A stretch of DNA of 64,000 nucleotides from Molanna angustata (taxonomy: Eukaryota; Arthropoda; Insecta; Trichoptera; Molannidae), in assembly GCA_963576475.1 (NCBI GenBank), contig OY754979.1, positions 24,721,034 to 24,785,033 of the forward strand. The letters are read 5' to 3'. A program made the position numbers and the translations under genes. Below are positions 33,491-45,551 of the stretch, one piece after another (positions within the stretch are counted from its first letter, which is position 1; the number at the start of each line of letters is the position of its first letter). The notes beneath the pieces are model-generated. The model ran no database searches. It had not been told where the DNA came from and saw only the letters and a program-made list of their open reading frames with translations.

Positions 33491-34007
33491 ATGGTTACAA
33501 ATATAAATATTTTTGAATCGCTGTCTTTGGCGGCCATTTTAAAAAGAGTGGGTTGTGGCCACACTAAACATTCCTCTACTGAGTATTGAGTTAGAGAAGG
33601 TACCTTCCCTTTTATCTTATTGAAAAGTTGACAATCCATGTTAAAAAAATACGAAATCATGATTGAAATTGTGTTTTTTTTACATGTAATATTTATACAT
33701 CTCAACTGCAACAAAATGCTATTTTGAATGAAATGCTATTAAAATACAAAACCGATGGATCGTTTATAATTTAAGAGGGCAAGATATAATTTATATCTAG
33801 TGACTTAAAACATTACACATTTGAACCGCCTAATAGTATCGCGTTCGTTTATACGATACTGTGTGGTTTATACGATTTAAATGATCGGAATCCCAAAATT
33901 TGTAGATTTTTTTGCATTTTAAAGACAAACCCGACTTGAAATGAATAGACCACGATCATAGGTATAACTTGATTTCTTTTAATGATAATGAATGTTCTTG
34001 TAACAAG

Positions 34008-34130
34008 TAGGTATATATATCCTCATACATTGCCTAAAATAAGCATAAATACGATACGAAACGAAATCGATCGTGGCATGCATGATTCGAACTAGCGTTC
34101 TCTTTAATTATCTACGCCATATTATAGTAA
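34008..34130 (-). repeat. SINE-3, degenerate
   Basis: 'cattgcctaaaataagcata' followed by 'gaaatcgatcgtgg' and a decayed B-box complement (tgattcgaactagcg). The A-box region is unrecognisable. Confidence 0.6.
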
Positions 34131-35630
34131 CGGAAAACAAAATGGTGTAAAATGAATATTTCTTGTAATGGCGAATTTATGTTGAGTTTTTAATTGTGTT
34201 TTTAAATTAATCTTCATCAGAGAAATGTTAAAAATCCTTATGGTATCTTTTTAGAAACATTTGAGGAATTTGATTTCAAAATCGGGTGTGTATGTTTACA
34301 TGCCCTCTTAAATAAAATTTTTTTCCCTTAGATACAATAAAAATATTATAATCTTATAACAATAATCTCAATTTAGCTTCTTTTTAGGCATATCAAAAAT
34401 CACTTACAAATATAGAAAAAAATATCATTATTTAATAACCGCATACATTTCATCTCGTCAATATACACATCAATGTCATCAATCAGTCTTTCCTAAAGTC
34501 AATTTCAAATAACTTTTCTAAATTGGTGAAATTACTAAATAACTACCTATTTACATAAATATTACAGTTTAAATATTACATATTTACAGTTTCTCTTTCG
34601 AATAACACAAGTACGCTCGATAAATTCAAACAAAAAATGATTACAAATTTTGATATGCTTCGTTTTTTTTCTCATTTTTTGCAAAATCAATGTGTCTAAG
34701 TACAAACGAATATTGATTTTGATTTATATACAATTATTAAATAGGTATCTATTTATTTTAAACAACATCTTCCAAAATCCAGAGAGATTCTTATAGCATT
34801 TTCCAACGATTAGATTATACTGTTATAGGTATACCATTTCTTTTAATCCTACTTAATTTTTTGTCTTTGAATTGGTAAATTTTTATTTCTTAGTATTGCC
34901 AGATGGATGAAACTAAACATTGCCAGATGCTACAGCATATAGATCACGCTAAGTTGAATAAATCCTTTTCCCATCCTTTTTTCCCTTCCCTTCCTTTCCC
35001 GTCACAGGCCTAAAGATACAGTAAAATCTTAGCTATATTTAAATTTATAATGTTTAAAATGTTTCATATTTAATATCTGTGAACATATGTAATTGGTCTG
35101 TTTGTTATTAATTTATAGTGTATTATTCTATTTTAGTATTTTAAGACCAAACAAAATTATTACCTATGGTTCTACATGTACATTTTCCTTATTATAGGAC
35201 GACCGTATTGATTGACTAGGCCCTTATCAACTAGACAGCCGAAACTGTCGTTCAATTATAAGGAAAATATACACGTACAACCATAATTTGTTTGATTAAA
35301 AAATACCTAGTATAATGGAGTTCTACACATTAAACACCGTCAGTATTAACAAATTAAAAGTTTAGTTTTGACATACCTAACCCTAAAAACAATAAAGTGA
35401 GTTTTAAATTTATTTATAGGTACCTATTTATACCGTTAATTTACTGAATAGTGAAGTATTTAAAATGTTACACTGAAAAAAATTCATGGTAAAATTAACC
35501 GAACTATCGTGACTAAAAAACAATTCGTTTTCGCGCTCAACCAAATAGTACAGTCATAAATAGATTAACAGGAAAAAAAATCCATTCTTTGTATATATGC
35601 AATTAAAAAAATATTCGACGAAGGGAGTTA
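34131..35630. other. Unassigned intergenic stretch
   Basis: No ORF above 60 codons and no repeat match inside the window. A pyrimidine-rich patch 'cccttcccttcctttcccg' lies at about 34983. Confidence 0.5.
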
Positions 35631-35631
35631 G

Positions 35632-35758
35632 GGTCGTATTACGGGAGTTATTTGAGAAAAATGTAAGATTTGTAAGCAGTAGGTATTCTCGCAGTACGGG
35701 ACCTTACCTACTGCTTACAAATTTTACATTTTTCTCAAATAACTCCCGTAATACGACC
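35632..35758. repeat. Long hairpin: 54-bp arms, 19-bp loop
   Basis: 35632-35685 and 35705-35758 are reverse complements with a single mismatch. The arms begin GGTCGTATTACGGGAGTTAT. No copy elsewhere in the window. It could be a foldback MITE or a recent inverted duplication. Confidence 0.95.
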
Positions 35759-35886
35759 TTTATTATGTGAAATGCACTAAAATACAAACCTACATACCTA
35801 TTACAGGATTATTCAGTTTCAAGATTATTTATATTTTAGGATGTTAACGTAAATTTCAATTAGTAGGTACATATTAATACAGTACA

Positions 35887-36216
35887 GGGGGGCAAGTCCC
35901 GTCAAACGGAGAAATCAAAACCCTCAATATCACCCATATCAAGGATATAATTTTTTTTATATATATTTTTTAAATGAATATGTCCTTGTTAAACAAGTAC
36001 ATATACATCTTCCTACGTTCCCTAAAATAAGCATAAATGCTTGTGCAATAAGTGAACGAAATCGGTCGAGGCTGGATTCGAACTCGCGACCACTGGATTA
36101 CTAGTTCAACGCCCTAACCGCTCTGCCATCGACCCATCTTTCTCTACTATTTTATATATCCATGATATTGGTAGTCAAAAGGGTTTTGGTTTCACTGTTT
36201 GTACGGACTTGTGTGC
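35887..36216. mobile_element. MITE M1 carrying a SINE-3 (35981-36140, minus)
   Basis: Left GGGGGGCAAGTCCCGTCAAA and right 'tttgtacggacttgtgtgc' are inverted repeats. The homology extends inward for about 60 bp ('aaaccct', 'tatcaaggatata' against 'tatatccatgata'). The SINE-3 head is well kept (B-box complement ggattcgaactcgcg, A-box complement ccgctctgcca). Confidence 0.75.
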
Positions 36217-37340
36217 TACTGTAATGATTTTTAAGCGTAGTTTAAAAAAAAGAAGTGTTGTCTTTTATTAATGTGTGTTTTACTACAATTTTAATTCGCG
36301 GATAACTCTGAAAAAATGAATAGCGATAAATTGGTGAACGATTAATAGTGTGTTTAAAGGAATTCGCTGTGTGTAAAATTTATTCAAATTGTACGATCTT
36401 TAATCATAACGAAAGGTAAATAAATTAAATTATGGGTTAATTTTAAGCTTGACGAGTAAATTTTTGCTCTCAACTCGCTCTGATGGAATAAGGGCGGGGC
36501 CGAAATCGATAGATAAAAGATTTGTTCGATGCTTTTGTCCAATGTGATTCTTATACAAACAAATTCCTTATATTATCTTATATTATGTAATGAAATGAAT
36601 TATTTTCCATTATTTTCACATATTTCAATATCATAAAAGTGAATATATTTTAAAAAGACTAATAATAATCATACTAGGTGTGTACAATTGTTCGTATTTG
36701 GAAATTTACTGCCTCACTAGACGAGTCTGTACTGAGGCACTTTTTCCAATTTGATATATATGTATGGCTACATGTTTTTAAATGAAAAATAAGTAATTGA
36801 AAAAAAAATGAAATGAACATAAAACAGAAAAAGATACAGTGACCTCTCAGTTATTAGAACACATACACAATTGTAATGGGAATGATGAATGGCACCAAGC
36901 TATGGGAGAGATTCTCAGGTTATGAAGGCAGAGAATTATGTTATGATATTTAACAGGACATGAGCAGATTGTATTCTGCCATTACTTCTCAGACAGTTTG
37001 TTAACAGTTTTATCTGCATATTTACACCGTACTTTTTCTCAATCTTGTTTCAAATTCCAATATAAACTTTACATATTAGGTATGTCAATCGTAAATGTTA
37101 TTTGAAATTTCTACTTGGATTTTCGTCTAACGGTATTGTGGAATAAATATAATTAATTTGGACGATTCAATAGATGTATTAGAATCGTCTCTAATTTATG
37201 GAAACGAAACGTGGATATGACAAACAAATATAAACATTGTATTTATAAGATCTCTGAATCGAATTTAAGGTAAAAAATACATGTCTGTATAAAAATAAAT
37301 AGATACCTACAACTTCCTTCAACTAAAATAGCTTAATAAT
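36217..37340. other. Intergenic stretch, nothing assigned
   Basis: One 'cctcactagacgagtctgtactgaggc' imperfect hairpin (about 36710) also occurs as relatives at 7745 and 52670, probably a shared LINE or SINE 3' motif. Confidence 0.4.
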
Positions 37341-37346
37341 CACACA

Positions 37347-37600
37347 CACATACATGCATAACATCACATCGTGTCCCTAATGGGATAGACAGAGAGAACG
37401 GATCGCCATATTTTTCTATCTTGACACGCGTCCATCGCTTCATCAACAATCATACACCGTTTTTTATTCAAGCTTATTACATATCCCTATTTCAGAATGT
37501 CGTTCACACGTTCGAGCTTTCCTTTTCTTGGGCGGACCCAACATCTCATTCCATTCCTATCCGCATTGAATATTTTCTTCGTCAGGCGTTCTTCACTTTA
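37347..37600 (-). mobile_element. LINE-A fragment
   Basis: 'cataacatcacatcgtgtcc' and 'gggatagacagagagaac' are the complement of the LINE-A 3' end, followed by diverged RT-tail sequence to about 37600. Oriented like sim and about 250 bp beyond its stop, so it may lie in the sim 3' UTR. Confidence 0.75.
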
Positions 37601-37844
37601 TTTTTTCTTAATTATCAAAACCCTGAATTCATCATATGTTATCTTACTTTAATATATCAACGTCAAAAAATTGGATTTGATCCATTCAACGCCAAAATTC
37701 ACAATTTTGGCCAAATATTCAATCTTTACAACTACTAATAATGTAGATCTTTCTCAGTTTATCATCTCTATCACAACAATTGTCTGCGACCCATGATATG
37801 CATTAGGTTTACATGCCCTCATCGCTAGACCTGGAAGATTCTCA

Positions 37845-38445
37845 TCATCCCAACACATATTCATCGTTGATCCCGTGCTGGTGAGGATACTGCTGTGCCG
37901 CCGCGACAATGACGCTCGTGTAAGCGGGCGGGGGTGCAGCCTGGTGGTTGTAGCACTGCAACGGTTGGAAGTGCCCTTCTTCTTGGCAGTAGACTTGCCC
38001 GGAACCCGGCGGAAGGAAATGCCGACCACCTTCCGCACTCTCCGCAGAGCTACAGGAAGAGGATCCTGCAGAAAAGGGACGCTGTTGATGGACAATGTTG
38101 CCGCTGGCGTGATCCGCCGTGTCTCCGTAGCCTCCGTTGTAGAAAAGGTCGTGGTATCCGCCGTCGTTCGGTACCTGATTTCCTAGGTCCTGCAGGAGAT
38201 CTACGGGATACTCTGGGTAATGGTAACCGCTGCCGGAATCGCTGAAGTCCGAGGCGTTGAATTTGTCCATTGAATTGACGTGGTGCAGTTGTGGGTCGTG
38301 ATGTCCTCCGTGGTGATTGTGTGCAGACCTCGGGGTTGTCACTTCCACGACCGGAGTGTGGATTTCTGTGTTTGAAATGGGTGGCGAAGTGATCGAAGCG
38401 ACTCCTTGCTCGGAGGTCAGCACCAGTTCTTTTGCCTCGATTTCA
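37845..38445 (-). CDS. sim: single-minded (bHLH-PAS), C-terminal coding exon
   Basis: The acceptor 'tttctccag' (on the minus strand) ends at 38446. The first base T completes AG|T (Ser) from the exon at 40297. It encodes E-I-E-A-K-E-L-V-L-T, then a low-complexity tail to TGA at 37847-37845, 199 full codons. The tail is His/Pro/Ser-rich (HNHHGGHHDPQLHH, SAGSSSCSSAESAEGG, QAAPPPAYTS). It ends HGINDEYVLG. Sim family C-termini are poorly conserved transactivation or repression regions, consistent with this. A further 3' exon cannot be excluded. Confidence 0.88.
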
Positions 38446-38546
38446 CTGGAGAAAAATCAATATATTATATTTATGTATAAAATATATTCAATGTAGATCC
38501 TATCCATTATCAATTTGAGGAATTCATAGGTGCTATGTGTGATATA

Positions 38547-39482
38547 GGCCCAGTATTTCAGTCGGCCCTTAGGAGTTTAACTCAAGTTTAACAAAAATAT
38601 TGCGTATTTCAGTACCTAATCTTCCCTTAAATACGTCACTAAACGACAAATATTTAACTCAACGTTTCTGGCGGATCGCGTGTCTTAATCTTGAGTTAAG
38701 TATTGTTTCTAGTCTTTTTCGCCAGGTGGCGTACTAATCGCCGCACGCTTTCATTTCATTTTATACTACAAATAACTATGCATAATAATTATAATCATGA
38801 TTTATTTTTGTTGTTAAAATAAAAGACTTGATATAGAAGTGGTTCATGTATTTAATATTTATTTTCTTTTTTACATAATTATAATGTATTGCCTGACAAC
38901 AAACGAAATAAACTGTCAGCCATAATGAAACGTCAGGCACGCAACTTTATTTTTGCGATGTTTTTTCATCCCACTTTTTAAATTGATCCATCCTGTTTCT
39001 ATATATATAATGTGTATTCTTAAATTTTCTACATAAGACACTATTTTACCATTATCACTTAGTTCCATATCCATCTGTAAAATGTACATACATTTTGCAC
39101 TGTAGTACTACGTACGTAGTACATATTCAATGACATTTTTTCACTACAATGTTTGATTTTAATTAAAAAAAACATCGATCGGTATAAAAAATTGAAAAAG
39201 TAACATGCTGTGTAATGAAACAAATAAAATAATGTGTTGTTATAATAATAAAATAATATTTAGTCACAGCTTCGCGTCACGTCTCATTTAAGGTTATTAC
39301 AATTTTGACAGATGCGTTATAGACAATAACCATAGAAAAACGTAAAATATATCTATAGTTGAAGATTACGTAACTGACGTTTCATTTTGCACTGAAATAC
39401 GCGAATGAAATTTAATCTTCCCCAAACTTTTAACTTGGATTACCAAATCCAACGATTTAAGGGCCAACTGAAATCTCGGGCC
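38547..39482. mobile_element. MITE-like element in the last sim intron
   Basis: The left end GGCCCAGTATTTCAGTCGGC continues CCTTA. The right-end reverse complement is GGCCCGAGATTTCAGTTGGC, also continuing CCTTA. TA dinucleotides flank both ends. The interior is AT-rich and non-coding. Length is about 936 bp. Confidence 0.7.
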
Positions 39483-39623
39483 ATAATCACTTTCAACAAC
39501 TCCCATTCTCCTATTGACAAAAGCAATAAGCACATGTTTCAATCTGTTCTTGTCTACAATATTTTCAATGTATTATATATTATGTCCTTTTTATAAATTC
39601 AATAAAAATTGGCAAGTTCAGGA

Positions 39624-39800
39624 CCTGGGGTCCTAGCCAAGATGACAAGTTAAAAATTAACGTTTGGAGAAACGTTGATTAGTTGGTTCGTGCGTTATTT
39701 TTTTTGGGATTTGACGTTTGATTAAGTCATACGCCGGACCAACTCACGAACGTTTCTCCAAACGTTAAATTTTAACTTGTCATCTTAGCTAGGCCCCCGG
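39624..39800. mobile_element. Foldback MITE in the last sim intron
   Basis: Arms of about 50 bp: 'ggggtcctagccaagatgac' and 'gtttggagaaacgtt' at left, mirrored by 'aacgtttctccaaacgtta' and 'gtcatcttagctaggccccc' at right. The spacer is about 70 bp. Confidence 0.85.
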
Positions 39801-40296
39801 CTCTACAGTTTCGCCACCTGACGCTCTAAATTTAAAAGATATTCTTCCCTTTCCGGGCTACAATATACTAATTATTATTTTTCTCGCTATTTCTTTGAGA
39901 ATTTGCAGCCATTGAACTTAAATTATAATTAAACTAGTTATTTTGTTCAATATCACAGGGTTAATTATTGTGATTTATTTTCTTTTTTGTTATTATTTCG
40001 GAATATGTTTCATGTATCCAGAATTCAATGCGTCTGGCACAACTGCATCGTTTAAATCTATAACTAATATGACAGTAAATGAAAATAACGTTGAACAGTT
40101 TAATAGATTGAAAATACTTAAATAATATTATGTTGATTGAATTTCAATGAACAGATCACTTCAGTAAACAGCATAGTAGGTACCTACACAAACCTATGTC
40201 AAATATGTTAGATGGAACTTTTTAACCTCACAATCCTTTGTTGAAAATTCATTAGATAGGTATGTTTTACATTTAACTGAAGGAATTGTTACTAAC

Positions 40297-40444
40297 CTCA
40301 GTACGTAGTTGACTGAGACGATGCAGTGAGGTCTTGAGCTGCGTGAATTATGCACAATAGTTGCATAACTTTGCATCCAGACCCAACCACCTCCCTTGGT
40401 TAGAAACCGGTAATATTTGGACGTCACTTGCCCTTTTGATAGCA
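40297..40444 (-). CDS. sim: single-minded, PAS-B/PAC exon
   Basis: The acceptor 'tttatttctag' ends at 40445, and the donor AG|gttagt is at 40297. It encodes [15 protein letters not shown] and [20 protein letters not shown], then [10 protein letters not shown] plus a split Ser. This is nearly identical to the PAS-B C-terminal (PAC) segment of insect and vertebrate Sim proteins, and '[15 protein letters not shown]' separates Sim from Trachealess/NPAS. Frames match the exons on both sides. Confidence 0.97.
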
Positions 40445-40911
40445 CTAGAAATAAACAATAAAACATAATATTATAAACGTTGAGGTACATTTTTTTAACT
40501 GTATTTTTAATAACTTTATAAACCTCATTATTTGGGATTAAAGTTTAATAACACGTCAGATGATTGAATAAAATATAACTTATATAAATTTGCGCAACAT
40601 TTAACTAAGCGGTCATCATTAATTTGTTCAAACAGTACAAAAAAGCCTTATACCAAATAGGTATATAGGTATGTTGAATTTTTGGCAAAGCGGATTTTTA
40701 CATCAATTTATGATGCAACATGATCTCTCGAGACGCTAAATTTATGCTGCATACTACATTAGAAATATTTCCCTTTAATCGTTAAAAGTTTTTTCGGTGA
40801 TAGGTATATTTTATTATTCCTGTCATAAAATATGTTTAAACTTTCGAGAAACCAAAAAATACTTTTGCTAATTATAAAAAAAGGCATTTAATGAATAAAA
40901 ATAAAAAGAGC

Positions 40912-41065
40912 TGACCACCGTGGCACAGTTGGTAAGCCGTTTGGCTTCTGTGCGGGCGTCCTGGGTTCGATTCCCAGCAGAGGAGAAATTTATTTAAATG
41001 AATTTGAAACTCTGGTGAGTTACTCCCCACTTTCGCTGGGTCCAAGAAAGTGTTAATTATAATAT
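40912..41065 (+). repeat. SINE-1 with internal deletion
   Basis: The best head in the window: A-box TGGCACAGTTGG, B-box GGTTCGATTCC. The middle of the body (gctggaaacac...) is deleted. The tail is TTAATTATAAT. Confidence 0.88.
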
Positions 41066-41112
41066 TTTTATTTAAAAATGTATCAAAATATTTAATAAAA
41101 AAAACAACTTAC

Positions 41113-41219
41113 GCGTAAAGTGTGAATATCTCATATGAAGTATGTCTGTTCCATGGATAAAGTTGTAAAGAGTCTTTTCTATCAAGTCTTGGGGCTCGTA
41201 TCCGGTCAATGCTGCTACT
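41113..41219 (-). CDS. sim: single-minded, PAS-B exon
   Basis: The acceptor (poly-T, then aacag) ends at 41220, and the donor ACG C|gtaagt is at 41113. It encodes [19 protein letters not shown] and [14 protein letters not shown]. '[13 protein letters not shown]' is the PAS-B core of Sim proteins. 107 bp; enters with one base and leaves with one base, matching both neighbours. Confidence 0.97.
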
Positions 41220-41859
41220 CTGTTAAAAAAAAACAAAACAAATATTTAAAAATAATGAAAATTCATTGAAATTACAGGTCAATATAGCAGTTTAAAATTA
41301 ATAAATACAAAAAGTGAAACCAAACTGTTTCCTTTAATTTTAATATCTACGTACACTTTATATATTCATTTATTATTCTTTTTATTTATTATATTTTTTG
41401 ATAATACTGAGTTCGAATAGTCCCGTTTTCGATTGCATAACGTAGATACCTATTGCATATATTTTATTTTGTGGAACAACACTTTTTTTTCTGTTGTTAA
41501 AAGTAACGAAATTTTAGGTTAATATAGTATCCAACCAAACTATAGCGACTGACAAACATTTGGTTACTCGTTACCAAATGTTTTGTGCATTATACAGCCA
41601 ATCGTACAGTTATAATTTATATAATAGCCAAGCCTTAGTTACTATTTACGAAAATTTGCTTAAAATATTTGTAGCCAAACAGTTAAGATACCTACCCTTT
41701 TTTTATTAACACTAAAAGTCTCTTGAATTGAACTCGTGCCTCTGTAGTACAAGAAGCATTCGAAATTATATTATTTTTCGTCTGCGCGGACAATTTGTAC
41801 GATGACAGAATGAAAAATATTATTTTTTACGTCCGATTTGAGCTTCAAATCATCTAGAG

Positions 41860-41990
41860 ACGAGAGGGTCTCTCTACGACGTGATGCAGTGCGCCCTGCG
41901 ACAGATTAGGCACGAACGTGGGGCGGGCGGGGCCCTCGAGTGTCGGCGACCAACCCGCGGGTGCCGCTGTTTGTTTAAGGGGTTGGAATA
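41860..41990. promoter_or_regulatory. GC-rich intronic patch with two ACGTG motifs, candidate sim control region
   Basis: A markedly GC/CpG-rich block (ggggcgggcggggccctcga, 'ccaacccgcgggtgccgctg') in an otherwise AT-rich intron. ACGTG occurs at 41879-41883 and 41916-41920. ACGTG is the central midline element core bound by Sim/Tango heterodimers, and fly sim autoregulates through such sites. Promoter, enhancer or neutral GC patch cannot be told apart here. Confidence 0.3.
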
Positions 41991-42639
41991 ATATTATTTT
42001 ATCGCTACCTTGAACCATGATTCCTTGTGCAAACTCTCAGAAATGCGTCACGGCGAAAGAATAACATTACCGAGTGAAAATTTGTGATATAATATTATTG
42101 TAGCGATACTAGTGAGTATTGGATAACAATATATAGTGGTATCCAATGAAATGCAGTAGCGAACTGTAAAATCTAAATTGATAAATCACAAAAGAAATTA
42201 TGGTTATTTGTTTTTACTATTTTTTTAGACGGAAAAGAGACGATAGCTATCTGCCATGATAACAATAATAATAATAATAAATGATAATTTATATATCGCC
42301 ATTTTTGTGTTTTTCACCTCGAGCGCGCTAATCAATAAACCAGGAAAAAAACTAGGTAGGTACCTACCTACTTAATAATAGTAGCGTCTAGTTCCAGCTT
42401 TTCTTTTCTGCATTCTTATATAATAATAGAGACTCGCGTGAGCGAGTTGCTTTATAAATTGAATTATAAATTAAACTTTTTTATATATTTTCGCAGTTAA
42501 TATAAAATTTCACAGCTCATTTGACTTAATTCTACGAGATCTCAACCAATCACAGAACCAACCGGAAACAGAATGGCGGAATGGTGAATGGAGATTGTAG
42601 ACGCTAGTCTTAATAATCCTCTAGTCACTACATCAATAT

Positions 42640-43069
42640 CTTCTTCTTCTTCTTCTTTTGAATAGACCTTCAGGTCTGTTTTTTAAGAGGCCTGCTCTTC
42701 CTGCGAAGTGGACCCCCAGCTATCCCTCCATCTTTTTGGCGGTCTACCGTGAGGGCGGGTTCCGTGAGACTGATTGTGAAGCACGATATGAGGAAGTCTG
42801 GTGCTGTCCATCCTTTGGACATGACCATACCAGTCCCTCCTCCGCTGCCTGCTCCATCTGATGATATCGTCAACCTCACATAGTTCCCTTATTCTGGAGT
42901 TCCTCACTCGGTCTCTCAGGGTTTTGCCTGCAATAGCTCTCAATGTCCTCATTTCTGAAGTCCTCAACATTTGTTTGCTTCTGACTGTGTCTGCTCGTGC
43001 CTCTATACCATATGTCATCACTGGTCTTACGCATGCTTTGTAGATTCTCACTTTGCTTTTAATGGCCAT
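42640..43069 (-). mobile_element. LINE-C fragment
   Basis: A 128-codon minus frame: KVRIYKACVRPVMTYGIEAR, TLRAIAGKTLRDRVRNSRI, RRRDWYGHVQRMDSTRL and RPHGRPPKRWRDSW, ending in a GAA/AAG tail (42640-42660). It has the conserved post-RT block without the RT core, the same family as 24158. Lies in a sim intron, in the same orientation as sim. Confidence 0.8.
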
Positions 43070-44735
43070 ATCCTCATTTTTCCAAATAATGGATCAATAT
43101 CTATAACCTATATTTTCACTGTTTTTTTATTGATCTTTAACTATTTGGGAGCTTATTCCATTGAACCGGACGGTGACTATCTTTTTGGAAAAATAAATTA
43201 CATAATCGAAGGATAAAAAAAATACTTTAGAAAATTCATTATTCATAGTAAAAATATGGAGTAGAAAAATAATGGACATATGGTAACCGTAACGCCCCTA
43301 ACCATGATCTTAATTTTCGGCATTTGATTTATTATGTCTTCCTTCATAAGGGACACGGCATGATGAATAGTAGGTATTTATGTTCAAATATTATTACTTG
43401 TAGTCAACTAAACCCTCTCGAGATGTTTATCGAGCTCTTACGCAATGTGGTGTCAGTAAAAATTGTTTTTTTAAACTTGTATGATCAGAAAGACCAAATT
43501 TGGCAAAACCGTCATTCATATTTATTGGAATAAATCTTATAGACGATATAATAACGGTTTACTTCATTTTGTCTTCATAATTTTATACGAACAAATAAAA
43601 ACTAGGGCAGACGTGATGCAGTGATTTTTCAGAGTCAACTTCGAGTATTGAGGAGACCTTGGGCCTTCGAGGTACCTTGAGGTAGGTATGTTTCGCCCTT
43701 AAGGAGCACTCAAGGAAAGCATTGATACTGATGACATTTTTCGTCCTACAAAGATAATCTCTCGATATTTTGACAGCTGATGGAACATTCTATCGGTAGA
43801 CGATGAAATATTTTGCTAGTTTGGCACTAATATTTGAGTTAATCAGTAGGTATATTATTGGTCAGATACCCATTCGGAAAACAATGTGATATCTTTTTTT
43901 AAGGAATCAAAATATTTTCCTATCGAATTCTCTCATACGTTTTCAAAGTCTTGTCTCCAATCTTCTTTTGTTTAATTTTTTGATACTCGAAGGAATGTAC
44001 GCACTTTCAAAGTAGCAAAATGCGCATGCCCAGAACATACATACATATTTATCTCTGCATAACAAAATTTCAAGGAATACATTTTGTTGAAATTCGTGAG
44101 GATTCCTCAAGGTATGAGACGTCACATTCACAACGAATATGGCCATTGGCCGTTCAGAGTGAATATCGTTGGTCACGCACTCCGAATAACGAAATCGCCT
44201 TCACACTATCTTGAAGGTCTGAGGCTTCCTTTATATTTGTCTGTGAATACGGGTATTAAATTAAAAAAAAAACGTTATTCTATACCAGACATTAACCGAG
44301 GGCATTGTTTTACTATAGCTGAGTGTTAATACGAACCACCCCATAAATCTAACATTTGGTTGTACATATGGTGGGAGGTGGGTTGATTTGTTGGAAAGTG
44401 GTAGATGATATACCTACCTAATACCTATACATAGATGTACTTATGTATTACATGAGGGCGGAAGAGGAAAACTGGTTGATAATCAATTCACACGGTAAAT
44501 ATTGAATAGACATCCGCAGATACATACCTATATGATAAAAAGAGACTACTGCAGATTTAAAGAATGATATATGTACCTACTCATAAGAAAGATACACCTA
44601 CATACTAATATAGGTTAGTACATTAAGATATACCAATTCAATAAAATGGCATCAAACTAATAGTCAGCCCCCTTACACAACTTGTCATTTATCCCAAGAA
44701 AAGAAACAAGATAACTCAATGTATGAAAGTGACAG
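43070..44735. other. sim intron, nothing assigned
   Basis: Short ORFs (43324, 43943, 44020, 44084) lack family features. CpG slightly raised near 44130-44200. Confidence 0.45.
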
Positions 44736-44739
44736 TTGT

Positions 44740-44880
44740 CACGTGTCAAGTTGTCATACATTCCCTAAATTAAGCATAAATACTTTTGCTATAGGTGAAC
44801 GAAATCGGCAATTGCAGGATTCGAAGTCGCGACCTCTGAATTACGAACCCAGGGCGCTAACCTCTCTGCCGTCACCCATA
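44740..44880 (-). repeat. SINE-3 copy
   Basis: 'cattccctaaattaagcata', 'gtgaacgaaatcgg', B-box complement 'ggattcgaagtcgcg', A-box complement 'cctctctgccg'. Mutated head. Confidence 0.75.
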
Positions 44881-45551
44881 TAAACATAGTTATTTGCTAT
44901 CTTATTCTTCAGTCCTATATCCATCCACTTCTGAACGAAGGGCTACTCCATTTGACTACGCGTCGTCCTGTCCTGGATGTGAAGTTTGTATCCAGGACGT
45001 TATTTGCTATATTAGGTATATAATTACTAAAAGTAAGGTTGGTACCTACCTTTTCAAAAATAATACAAAATATTTCTATTAATGTTAATATACCTACCTA
45101 TATTTATTTTTTATAGGCTGGCCAATCTTGACTTTGGTATGACTCATCGCAAAAATATGTCGATCGAACAAAAATACTTCTGCTTTTAATGTATCTATTT
45201 CTTATTCTCTGTATATAAAAAAACAAAGACGGAAGATGAAAGTAAGTCGCAGTGAAAAAACCAAACTCCCATATACAATGTTGAAACGTACGTCTTTTAT
45301 AAATCATACACTTATTTCGAAGATACCACGTGACGTTTGTGAATGTGAATGACGTTTTAAAGAAATATTTCAAATCTTCGTCTATAGGGTGACAATTTGT
45401 CCTAGTGCGTATTTTTAAACAACAAAAACATTATTTTAACAAATAGAATGTATGAAATTTGATTCATACACACCACAACCATTTATTTGTCATTGATATT
45501 TTATTATTTATTAAATATTTTGTCAAAATTTCTATAATATTCTTATTGTAA

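Noticed and set aside
37754..38245. Several overlapping ORFs over the sim terminal exon
   Set aside because: They are other-frame or antisense shadows of the GC-rich C-terminal sim exon, whose own frame is fixed by the splice phase.
39943..40125. 60-codon ORF with a hydrophobic start in the last sim intron
   Set aside because: Hydrophobicity follows from T-rich codons; no repeat, splice or family support.
42683..43069. 128-codon ORF as a host gene
   Set aside because: Same family as 24158-24536; conserved LINE post-RT motifs and a simple-repeat tail.
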